Assembly (NCBI GenBank): GCA_038277395.1
Contig: CM076197.1
Span: 25,989,057-26,053,056, forward strand
DNA from: Dryocosmus kuriphilus
Lineage: Eukaryota > Arthropoda > Insecta > Hymenoptera > Cynipidae
Reading direction: 5' to 3'
DNA: 64,000 nucleotides
Below are positions 1-9,029 of this stretch, piece after piece (positions within the stretch are counted from its first letter, which is position 1; each line of letters opens with the position of its first letter). A program made the position numbers and the translations under genes. The notes under the pieces were generated by a model. That model did no database searches. It saw only the letters and a program-made list of their open reading frames with translations, and had not been told where the DNA came from.

Positions 1-378
1 AAATCACTTGAAATCGCTTGAAATCCTTTCGAATTTTAAAAAAATATTTGAAATGTATTAAAATATTTTGAAAATCATTTAAAATTCTTTTCAAATCATT
101 TAAAATCGCTTCAACTCCTTTAAAGTATTTTGGGTAATGCCTTAAAATCTTTCAAAATTACCAAAAAATAACAAAATCCCTTAAAATTCTTTAAACTTTC
201 TTTGAAATCCCTTGAAATTCTTCAAATTCGTTCAAAATTACTTATAATCCCTTGGATATCCTGAAACTTTTTTGAATGATTTTTAATTTCTTTAAATTAC
301 TTCAGAACCATTTTAAATTTTCTAAAATCCCTTAAAATCGCTTTGAGATTCTTCAAAATCGTTTTGGTTCTCTTGAAA
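1..378. repeat. A+T-rich degenerate satellite, left block
   Basis: This block is made of short imperfect repeats around the word TTTAAAATC and variants such as CTTGAAATC, spaced at roughly 10 bases. No reading frame of interest crosses it. The same repeat resumes after the mariner insertion at 381-1610, so this is one array split by a transposon. Copies are too diverged to fix a consensus by eye. Confidence 0.7.
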
Positions 379-380
379 TA

Positions 381-1610
381 CGAGGCACGTCCAGAAAGTA
401 AGTGTACTGGTACTCTCACAGCTGTAGGGAATACTTTTTCGACATGTTGGCAACACTGCCGCGTAGCCAGACCCCTCCCCTTCAAAACGAGACCAATCCG
501 AGGTTAGTGTGTTGAAAACTCTTGACGCAGTAGCATCTCTCGCGAAAAATGTCGATCTTATCTCCCGCCAAGGGCGAAATTCGCACCGTCATTCGCTACC
601 TCGTTGTGAAGGGAAAAGCTCCAGTTGAGATTTAAAATGAGGTGAAAACTGTTTACGGTAATGGAGCTATGAATCGTACGAGTGTGTATAAGTGGTGTCG
701 CGAATTTTAAAATGGCCGTGCTTCCGTGCATGACGATCAGAGGAGCGGAAGACCTTCAATTGTGATTGACGAACTTATGGAAAAAATCGAGATTGCGGTC
801 CGTGACGATCGCAGATTGACGTTAGATGATCTTTCTGCGATGTTTCCGCAAATCTCCAGATCTCTATTACACGAATCAATCACAGAAACTCTCGGATATC
901 GAAAATTGTCTGCGAGGTGGGTCCCAAAACAGCTGACAGAACAGCACAAGTTGAATCGAGTGCAGAGCTCCAAAGAGTTTTTGGAGCGCTACGAACGCGA
1001 GGGCGATGATTTTCTCTACTCTATTGTTACTGGAGACGAAACTTGGGTTGCCCGCTACACGCCTGAAACTAAGAGGCAGTCTCAACAATGGCACCACACC
1101 TTGTCACCGTCTGCCAAGTAATTCAAAACCACAATTTCAGCCAAAAAAATTGAAAAGGGCGATACAGAATAAAAGGAGGGGCATGCTGACGAAGGGAGTA
1201 TGCTTGCTGCATGACAATGCCAAACTTCACACGGCCAACGCCACGAAGCAACTCCTGGACTCTTTTGGATGGGACGTTTTGTAACCACCCCCCCGTATTC
1301 CCCTGACCTGGCCCCTTCAGATTTCCATCTCTTCACTTCACTGAAGGTGCACATGGGTGGAAGCAATTTTTCAACGGACGAGGAGGTGAAGGGGGAGGTG
1401 GAGAAGTGGGCGAAAGAGCTGGCGGGAGACTTCTTCGAGGCAGGCATAAAAAAATTGATCCCGCGGCTCACCACTTGCATCGAGAGGGATCGTGACTATG
1501 TCAAAAAATAACTTACATATGTACAAGTGTAACCAACTATGTTTTTGTTTTAGGAATTTTTTTTTGAAGCCTACATAAATTGAGTACACTTACTGTATGG
1601 ACGTGCCTCG
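381..1610 (+). mobile_element. mariner-type DNA transposon, 1.23 kb, decayed
   Basis: The ends are inverted repeats of about 28 bases. The left begins CGAGGCACGTCCAGAAAGTA and the right, reverse complemented, matches it with two differences. A TA dinucleotide flanks each side (379-380 and 1611-1612), the target duplication of the Tc1/mariner superfamily. The element lies inside the A+T-rich satellite, which continues on both sides. It carries a broken transposase frame, so it is non-autonomous. Confidence 0.93.
549..1511 (+). pseudogene. mariner transposase pseudogene (DD34D type)
   Basis: The ATG at 549 opens a frame whose product resembles mariner transposases, which cut and paste DNA at TA sites in the nucleus. 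Visible landmarks are the N-terminal helix-turn-helix region ending in DDQRSGRPS, the first catalytic block TGDETWV near 1030, the second block LHDNA near 1209, and YSPDLAPSDFHLF near 1297, whose last aspartate gives the DD34D spacing. The copy is dead. In-frame TAA codons lie at 633 and 708, the frame shifts near 1120 and again near 1270, and roughly 30 residues between the first and second catalytic blocks are missing around 1125-1150. The last part runs to a TAA at 1509-1511. Family assignment is secure; the exact mariner subfamily is not. Confidence 0.92.
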
Positions 1611-1612
1611 TA

Positions 1613-2760
1613 CTTTAAAATTCTTTAAAATCCCTTAGAATTCCTTAACATCAGTTGAAACTGTTTCCAATTTTTAAAAAATTTTCAAAATGTTTCAGAA
1701 TATTTTAAAATTTATTAAAATGCTTTGAAATCTTTTGCAAATAACTTGGAATTTTTTTTAAGTCATTCATAGTCACTCGAAATATTTTGAAATCGTTTGA
1801 GATTTATAAAAATATTTTTAAAACTATTAAAGTACTTTACAAACTTTTTAAAATTCCCTTAAATTCTTTAAAATTATTTTTAAATACTTGAATCCCTTTA
1901 AACTCTTTTTTAATGTCTTAAAATGTCTTTAATTTTTGCAAAAATCACTTAAATTTCTTAAAATCTTTCAAAGTTTCTTTGAAGCTACTTGAAATTCTTC
2001 ACATCCATTCAAAATGATTTGAAATCTCTTGGAAATCCTGAAACGCTTTAAAATTTTTAAGATTCTTCAAAATCACTTGAAAACTTTTAAAGCTCTTAAA
2101 ATCTATTAAAGTCTCTTCAAAATTCTTCAAAATCATTTAAAGTCTCTTTAATTCTCTTAATATCTCTTAAAATTGCTTAAAATCATCTAAAATGTCTTGA
2201 AATACTTTTAAATTTTTAAAAAATATTTAAAAATCTATTAAAACAGTTTAAACTCTTTTGTAAATCACTTCAAGTTTATAAGAATCATTTAAAATCTTTT
2301 GAAATGACTAAAAATCGCTTAAAATATCGACTTTGTTTGACATTTAAAAAATCTTTTAAAATCTATTGGAATATTTAAAACTTTTAGAAATCCATCTAAA
2401 TTCTTGCAAATCATTTTAAGTCTCTTGAAAAACTGTAAAATATGTTAAACACCTTTGAGATATTTTAAAATATAAAAATTTTTTTTAAACCTATTAAAAT
2501 ACTTTGAAATCACTTCCAAGTTCCTTTAAAATCATTTTAAGTCCCTTGAAATACTTAAAAATATTTTTTAAATCTTTAAAATTTTTAAAAAAATATTAAA
2601 ATATTTTTAAATCTGTTTAAATTATTTAAAATCAGTTTAAGTCTCTTGAAACACCTTCAAATATTTTAAAATCGTTTGAAGATTTTTTAAATGTCTAAAA
2701 ATATTTTAAAATCTATTCAAATAGTTCTAAATCTTTTTAAAATCTCTTTAAAATATTTAA
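1613..2760. repeat. A+T-rich degenerate satellite, right block
   Basis: This continues the array seen at 1-378, with the same short words (TTTAAAATC, CTTGAAATC, TTTTTAAAA) recurring about every 10 bases for more than 1.1 kb. The array fades into ordinary A+T-rich sequence near 2760. I see no genes from here to the Merlin element at 3281. Confidence 0.7.
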
Positions 2761-3803
2761 ATTTATTATTATATATTATAAATTTAATATTTCAAGAATA
2801 TCGCAAGATTAAATCCTAAAATTGTACAGAAAGGATGCAGAGAGTTGACAATACTACATTAAATTAGTCAACTTAGTTGGCAATTTTGTAAAGTAATTTA
2901 AATTGTTATATATATGAATTCAAATAAATAACCCAAGTTTTATGTACTGTGAAATAAGTGGTACACAATAAACATTCTTTTATATTTTCTGTAATTCTGA
3001 CATTCATTCTTTTCATATTGCAACATTATTTATTATTTTTTTTTTATTTTCATTTAATAATTTCCCTGTAATGCTTTTCCTCTAATATTATTCCTGTAAT
3101 TATTTTGCTGTTATTGCGAAAAAGTTACAAGAAATTCATTACAGGAAAATCATTTTGGTCTGTACTGATTTTCCTATTAGAATTTTCCGTAAGGGTAAAA
3201 GAAATAGGTAATTATCAAAGGTAAGTATAAAATGAAAATTCTGATTAATTTAATAAATTAAAAATAATTGTTAGGGGTGCAGTTCCGAATAGTGGATACC
3301 ACCGATTTATTTGAAACTACGTATACTTACGTATTTTGACGCGCTGATTACGAAAATCATAGTGGAAATTGGCGACTAGGCTATTTTCATGGTGAAAACC
3401 ATAAAAAAAAACAACCCATAAAATTGATGGGTCCTTATGTTTATCTCAGTAAATATACAAAATATATAAAAACCTTTTAAACAAAAGTTGCAGCCAGTAT
3501 AAAAATACATCTTTTATGTTTTATATACTTTTTCTCTTAAACCATTATTATCCGAGAAAAATGGGATAATGTTCCAACAAGTACATTTTGACAAGACTCT
3601 ATTAGTTTCGGCATTGCCTACTTGCGCACTTTACCACTTGAAGGTTGGAGCTTGGTCTTTAAAGTGCATGTTTTTTTTTTGCTTTTTGTATTTTAGTTTA
3701 TTTTTTGCATTTTTTTAAATTTAATTTTTTGAAAAGTAACGCTTAAGTAAAAGAAGGAAGAAGTAAGAAAAAGTAACGTTTAACGAAAAAAGAACGTAAA
3801 AAA

Positions 3804-4742
3804 TTAGTTTCCTTTGCCAGGATAGCAAATTTTTATGTCAGTGATCAACTGAGAAAAGGGATCTGCGTTTAGTTTTCTTACCAGACGCCGCCACAAAAAT
3901 TCGCAAAGATGGTCTGCTAAGTTGTTTTTGTGAACTCCACCCCGTGATAGGGAGCGTCGCATCCAACGCCAGGACGATTCTATATTTTGTGTGTGCGCTC
4001 CAGTTTCCTGATTCACAAACTCTTGAGAATGATTCACAGTTTTGTGGACATAACCATGAGCTTTCAGATTTAAGTAGCCTTTCCAGCAGTCTGTTTGGAT
4101 TTCTGTGCCAATTGCTATATGCTTCTGGATCAAAGAGAGTAAGGTTGTTTCATCTCTTTTGTTATCAGGGCAAATTTCCAATCGATAATTCTCAGGATGC
4201 CCCCTGTGAATCATTTCCAAGATCCAAGAGCCTTCCACCACACGTCCTCTTTCGTACTTTCGACGTCCTATTTTACACTCATCGATTTCTACAATTTCCC
4301 CCACGCCTCCTATTTTACCTTCATTTTCAAACTGTTGGTCAAGAGCAACCATACAAACTTCTCGACAAAAGGAAAAGCGATCAGCAACACTTTCCCTGGA
4401 CACCTGCTGACCTTCAATTATACTGCTTTCGCGAATGGTTTGTTCAAAGGTTAAATTAACAGCAAAGCTGTATGTAATTAACATGCAGGCTGCTGCTGAA
4501 ATGTGAGATTGCTCAAACCACGTATTTTCCGCTACAGTAGCATTATGAGAGTATTTGCCCTTTTTTTTGCATTTAAATTGACCACAGGTAAATAATACTG
4601 ATTCGTGTAGGGTCATGTTCTTTTTATGTTTAATGCAATATCTTGTGCTTGGAATGAGTTCGATATCGCGTAACCACTGAAGGGTTTTTTCGCGATCTTG
4701 GAAAATAGAGCTCAAAGTGAAGATGTTATGAATCTGATTCAT
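3804..4742 (-). CDS. Merlin-family DDE transposase, open reading frame
   Basis: The frame encodes 312 residues from the ATG at 4742. It stays open 16 codons further upstream without another ATG, and a GTAAGT just before the ATG could be a splice donor. Residues 36-58 form a likely zinc ribbon (C36, H39, C53, C58). The catalytic triad of ISXO2-like/Merlin transposases is visible: D154 in VEIDECKIGRRKY, D218 in IQTDCWKGY and E255 in HTQNIESSWRWMRR. This enzyme class excises and inserts its element in the nucleus. No stop or frameshift interrupts the frame, unlike the other transposases here, so the copy could be recent. Its neighbours are only its own inverted ends and internal repeats. Activity is not shown by sequence alone. 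Confidence 0.87.
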   Translation of the reverse strand: MNQIHNIFTLSSIFQDREKTLQWLRDIELIPSTRYCIKHKKNMTLHESVLFTCGQFKCKKKGKYSHNATVAENTWFEQSHISAAACMLITYSFAVNLTFEQTIRESSIIEGQQVSRESVADRFSFCREVCMVALDQQFENEGKIGGVGEIVEIDECKIGRRKYERGRVVEGSWILEMIHRGHPENYRLEICPDNKRDETTLLSLIQKHIAIGTEIQTDCWKGYLNLKAHGYVHKTVNHSQEFVNQETGAHTQNIESSWRWMRRSLSRGGVHKNNLADHLCEFLWRRLVRKLNADPFSQLITDIKICYPGKGN

Positions 4743-4994
4743 TTTTAACAACTTACCAATAACAGCGAAAAAGCTTAATATAAATAGCAAGAGTTAAGAG
4801 AGAGACAGAGCGACTCACGCGGGACTTGCTCCGTGGCACGTTCAGACTCGATTATTCCAGCACCGACGTGTGTGATGAAGACAATCGAGCGTGCGAGAGA
4901 GAGAGAGAGGGGGAAAATAAAGAGTAGGGAGCTAATCCACGCCCAGATGTGAGATGAAAAACGGTAAAAAGTGTAATAAATAATGTTGCTCGAA

Positions 4995-5410
4995 CAAAAA
5001 ATAACTAAGGTCTCACACAACCCCCTTTCCCAGGTGTTGTGGGGGCGGGAAGGCAGCCCTGCAACAGGTCACATAAATAACTTAGGTCACACACGACCCC
5101 CTTTCCCAGGTGTTGTGGGGGCGGGAAGGCATCCCTGTGATAGGGCACAAAAAATAACTAAGGTTTCACACAACCCCCTTTCCCAGGTGTTGTGAGGGCG
5201 GGAAGGCACCCCTGCAACAGGTCACATAAATAACTTAGGTCACACACGACCCCCTTTCCTAGGTGTTGTGGGGGCGGGAAGGCACCCCTGTGATAGGGCA
5301 CAAAAAATAACTAAGGTTTCACACAACCCCCTTTCCCAGGTGTTGTGGGGGCAGGAAGGCACCCCTGTGATAGGGCACAAAAAATAACTAAGGTCCTACA
5401 CAACCTTTCA
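4995..5410. repeat. G-rich tandem array, about 78-bp unit
   Basis: Six units of about 78 bp recur, each with an AAATAACTAAGGT-like start, a CCCCCTTTCCCAGGTGTTGT core and a GGGGCGGGAAGGC tail. Two unit types partly alternate (AACTAAGGTTTCAC and AACTTAGGTCACAC), giving a 155-bp higher-order period in part of the array. It lies inside the Merlin element, downstream of the right inverted end in plus coordinates and upstream of the transposase start. Confidence 0.85.
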
Positions 5411-5499
5411 TACAATTTAAGTCGTACCGCTAAACATTTTGCAGTATTTTTGTGATTTTTCCTATGCATTCAGCCATCCTCGGCCTCCGTTCCAGAGAA

Positions 5500-5705
5500 G
5501 GGGGGGGGGGGGGGGGGGGGAACACATGCACTGACTGGTTACGGAAATGCGTTCAGTAACGTTCGACCACTTTTCAAAGGGGGGGGGGGGGGGGGGGCTA
5601 CGTATGCACTGACTGGTTACGAAGATGTGTTCGGTCACGCTCGATCCCTTTTCCAAGGTTGAGGTGGGGGGGCTACACATGCACTGACTGGTTACGAAAG
5701 CGCAA
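5500..5705. repeat. Second array: poly-G tracts with about 75-bp unit
   Basis: A unit containing GCACTGACTGGTTACG recurs three times (near 5527, 5604 and 5675). The units are separated by uninterrupted G runs of 21 (5500-5520) and 19 (5579-5597), with a third shorter run near 5665. It is adjacent to the 78-bp array and also internal to the Merlin element. Long G runs are prone to sequencing and assembly error, so exact lengths should be treated as approximate. Confidence 0.8.
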
Positions 5706-5989
5706 TCCTCATTATCTTGAACAATAATGGTTTAAGATAAAAAAAATATATAGAACATAAAAGATGTATTTTTATGCTGGCTACAACTTTTGTTTGAAAG
5801 ATTTTTTAATATTTTGTATATTTACTGAGATAAACGCAAAAAAAACATGGGTTTTATGGTGTTTTTTATGGTTTTCACCATGAAAATGGCCTAGTCGCCA
5901 ATTTTCACTATGATTTTCGTAATCAGCGAGTCAAAATACATAAGTATATATATTTTCAAATAAATCGGAGGTATCCGCTATTCGGAACT

Positions 5990-6400
5990 TTATCCATGAC
6001 CATATATTATCATTTTAACTTTAGAATATTTATAGTCAATTGAGAAATAGAATATAGATAATGAAAAATGAAACCACTTGAAGTTAATAAGTATTAACCT
6101 AAACCTCAAAATCCCATACATATGTATCCAATATAATTTAACTTTGCAACCCTCCAGTTTCTTATAATTTATTCGCTGTAGAATCGGATCGTCTAAAACA
6201 TTCCACAGAATTCTTGATGCGGTGATAGTGGTAGGTGGCACTAGGATAGTAATGAAAACAGCCAATAAGAAAGAAGATTGCGTGAAACAGTATGGCCGTA
6301 ATATTTTTTGAATTTGTTGTCATTTGTTGTCATTTGAGGTTATGTGTCAAAAGGGTTCAAAAACAGTGTGAAAAATTTTTATTGTCAAATTAAGTCTGCA
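5990..6400. other. Intergenic and upstream region of the THAP gene
   Basis: There is no coding signal here. A stretch at about 6105-6210 resembles 12745-12830, sharing TTTAACTTT, CTCCA and TCTAAAACATTCCA blocks, which suggests a dispersed old repeat or duplicated flank. The sequence leads into the 5' region of the THAP frame. Confidence 0.45.
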
Positions 6401-6805
6401 ATGGATCGAAGAAAATGTGTAGTGAAAGGGTGTTCCGCGAGACAAGAACGTGGTAAACAGACCATAGGTCATCAATTCCCAAAACATGGAACGTTGTGGA
6501 TCGAAATGACTGGAAATGAAGATTTGAAAAACCTTAATTTAGAAGAAATAACGTCGCAACGGTTATTTATTTGTATGAAGCATTTTGAGAGTAAGTATTT
6601 CCATTATACGCAATATGGAGCAAGAAGATTAGCTACAAATGCTCTACCAACACTGCATTTACCGGCGAAAGTAGAGAATGATGGACCATTTAGAATTGAT
6701 TTGGCGAGTGTGGAAAATTCGCCGTCACCGTCGACCTCGAAGGTAAAAACTTTATCGGCATCTGAGTCTCCCTCAGTAAGAAAATTGACTACTGAACGAA
6801 ATTAG
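6401..6805 (+). CDS. THAP-domain protein
   Basis: The ATG at 6401 opens 134 codons. The first 90 residues match the THAP zinc-binding DNA-recognition domain: C6 and C11, W33, C58 and H61 (the C2CH set), followed by HF and an ALPTLHLP segment like the conserved AVPTIF box near the domain end. A serine/proline-rich tail follows (about residues 100-125). THAP domains occur in host transcription regulators and in P-element-like transposases, and nothing here decides between them. The frame is open 19 codons upstream of the ATG but only from a GTG. A possible splice donor (AAGGTAAAA near 6740) lies inside the tail, so the true C-terminus may be in another exon. No second exon was identified. Confidence 0.78.
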   Translation: MDRRKCVVKGCSARQERGKQTIGHQFPKHGTLWIEMTGNEDLKNLNLEEITSQRLFICMKHFESKYFHYTQYGARRLATNALPTLHLPAKVENDGPFRIDLASVENSPSPSTSKVKTLSASESPSVRKLTTERN

Positions 6806-7170
6806 TTTAGTTCCCCAGGAATAAGAGAAAGTGCTTCACATCCTAGTACGATAAGTTATTATTTCCTTTATATATTTATCAATATTTCTCATTTTGACAT
6901 ACTATAAATGAAAATAAATTTGAACTACGTTCGAAGAAAGCAAATAAAAGTGGATCTCCTTAGAACTTTTTCTTTATATTATTAATTATTATTTTAAATT
7001 TTGAAATAAAACTTCACTATGTTGGTACTTTCATTATTTATACAAAATTATATAATAATTTATTCATTGCTCCACTACTCACATCCTTTTTTTCCTCACA
7101 ATACAAATATAATTCTACATTTCCGCATTTTTTTATTTCCTTTTATTTCTCATTAATCCTTCCTATTTTA
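6806..7170. other. Intergenic A/T-rich sequence
   Basis: This is A/T-rich sequence with several poly-T runs. I see no coding signal, clear element end or RNA gene in it. Confidence 0.5.
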
Positions 7171-7360
7171 TAAATATTAATTTTATTGATGTGACATTTT
7201 CAGACAATATATTTATCAGAGGATGAACTCACGATAATTTTCGCGATTTTTTATAGTTGAAAAATACGCGAGATAAATAAAAAATCGCGAAAATTATCAT
7301 GAGTTCATCCTCTGATAAATATATTGTCTGAAAATGTTACATCAATAAAATTAATATTTA
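7171..7360. repeat. Hairpin MITE, arms about 80-90 bp
   Basis: The left arm (starting TAAATATTAATTTTATTGAT) is repeated in inverse at 7271-7360 with very few differences. Both arms share TCAGAGGATGAACTCA and GATAATTTTCGCGATTTTTTAT, and the central spacer is short. This is a foldback or MITE-like element with no coding capacity. No target duplication was recognised. Confidence 0.85.
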
Positions 7361-8890
7361 CATAATATAAACCAGACGACAAAATAATTCGATGACTTAA
7401 GATCTTAAAAAATTCATCAGTTTCAAACATCAATTCACGGTTGACATAACTATCGTGTAACACCTTCCTATTTTTTTATTATTGCAAATATAATTGCATT
7501 GATTAATCCGAATTATATATGAATACATCGGTGTTTTGAGTGGGTTGCGTAAAATTTTAAACAAGAAATAAATTGAAGAAATAATGTTAAATTAATGAAT
7601 TATTATTCGAGAAGTGTTATCAAATGATAGAAAATATTATTTTTTTTATTTTTCGAGTAATATTTCTTTAATTTAAGATTAATTCTTTAATTTATTTGAG
7701 ATTTAGAATTTTATTTAAGCCTAGGTCTGAGAATTCCGCTGGATCCTCTCTGCTTTAATAGCTTGACCTATCTGGCCATGTCAACGTCTTTTGTGTTGTT
7801 CCCAGTCAAAGATATTGTATTCATAGATGCGGTAAGAGATTAGTTGGGTGCTGCTAAAGTTAGACGTCGCTGTAGTCAAAAAGCAGCAGTTCCCCGCCAA
7901 GCCCTTCCATCCGCAAAGATATCCATAAGCAGTCAGCGCGGTTTCAAATATAATATTTGAAATTGATATTTTGCTGAAAATTAGAAATTTGTTATGAGTA
8001 TTTCGTATTACATTATGATGTTATTTTGTTAGTGTCATAGTTTATCATGAATATGGCCCGAAGAATAAAATTTTGTTTCAATAAAACATTTTTTTTTTTT
8101 AATGAAAAGTAAATATATTTGTCAAACCTTTTTACGTATAATATATAAAACATTGTTAATTCACTTAAAAAATTGTTTAATAATATTTATATAATAAGTG
8201 TAAGATACATAATATTATTAACTGTTGCATTTTATGTTTTATACATAATTACGTTTGCACGTTAGGCCACCTTCTCTTGTAGCTTTATTAATTAATTTTG
8301 TTTTAAATTTAAAATTGTTAAGTTAAAAATTGAGACTACTACGGGAGTTTGCGGCATAACACATTTCATACCGACTTCTAAGTCATAGTATTTTTTATTT
8401 TTTCAATACCTGTTCTATAAAATGAAAATAGATGAAAGCAGGTAATTGTAGGTTTTTTCTAATTTTCTAATTGTAAATATTTAGAACTTTTTTCCTTGGT
8501 AATGCAAAAAATAAAATGCGTTTGAGCAAAGATATTTTGAGTCTGAAAGCAAAGTCGATGAGCTATAATTACTTAGAAATTATTATTTTTTGCCCAGAAT
8601 TCTTATAAATCTTAATCTTATTATTAGAAAATCCTTATTAATATTGAAATTTTCTTAAATTTATAAATACGAAATATTTACTGCTGAGCCTACATCTTTA
8701 TAAAGAGAAAATACCTAATTGGCGAAAAAATGCGAAAAAAAACGAATAACCCGCTCTCGCAAAACGAAACAATCGCGTTATTCTGCATTGTCAACGACAG
8801 CAGATATATAGTGCAGTAACCATGCAATGGTTATAAGAAGGCAAAAATAAGTCATTATATCCATTTTTTAAGTGCAAAGCGTGAGTAAAA
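7361..8890. other. Intergenic region with one more GC-balanced segment
   Basis: Most of this stretch is A/T-rich without signal. Positions 7722-7945 have clearly higher G+C and could be part of an old element or exon, but no frame or motif is recognisable. A TATATA-containing segment lies at about 8802, upstream of the THAP-like exon at 8891. Confidence 0.4.
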
Positions 8891-9023
8891 ATGTCAAAAG
8901 TGTCATCAGTGAATCGCTGCGCGTACAAGGGACGTACGAAAATCAAAACTGATGATGGCCTGATCCTCTTCTGGTTTCCAAAGAAAAGCGACCCGAGATT
9001 TGAGGAGTGGTGCGATCATGCCG
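8891..9023 (+). CDS. Candidate first exon of a THAP-like gene
   Basis: The ATG at 8891 starts 44 codons ending at a consensus splice donor (GTAAGT at 9024). The peptide has the N-terminal half of a THAP domain: a cysteine in NRCAYKGR, an aromatic-rich FWFPKK turn, and a following tryptophan and cysteine in EEWCDH. The second cysteine of the usual N-terminal pair is not in its expected place, so this may be a diverged or decayed copy. The C-terminal half (C-x2-H and the AVPTIF box) would have to come from a downstream exon, which I could not find in the following 4 kb. It lies 2.1 kb after another THAP frame on the same strand. Confidence 0.5.
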
Positions 9024-9029
9024 GTAAGT

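Larger units (their letters stand above)
3281..5989 (-). mobile_element. Merlin (IS1016-like) DNA transposon with long inverted ends
   Basis: The terminal sequences at 3281 and 5989 are inverted copies of each other, beginning AGTTCCGAATAG, and the similarity continues inward for about 250-290 bases (3281-3550 against 5720-5989). The element is 2.7 kb and encodes one open transposase of the Merlin family on the minus strand. Between the transposase and the right end lie two G-rich tandem arrays. I could not find a convincing 8-9 bp target duplication directly outside 3281 and 5989, so the true ends may be a few bases further out. Confidence 0.85.

Noticed and set aside
3944..4459. Plus-strand 171-codon frame
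   Set aside because: Shadow of the Merlin transposase on the other strand.
4995..5410. CRISPR-like array
   Set aside because: Units repeat over their whole length with no unique spacers, and the window is eukaryotic.
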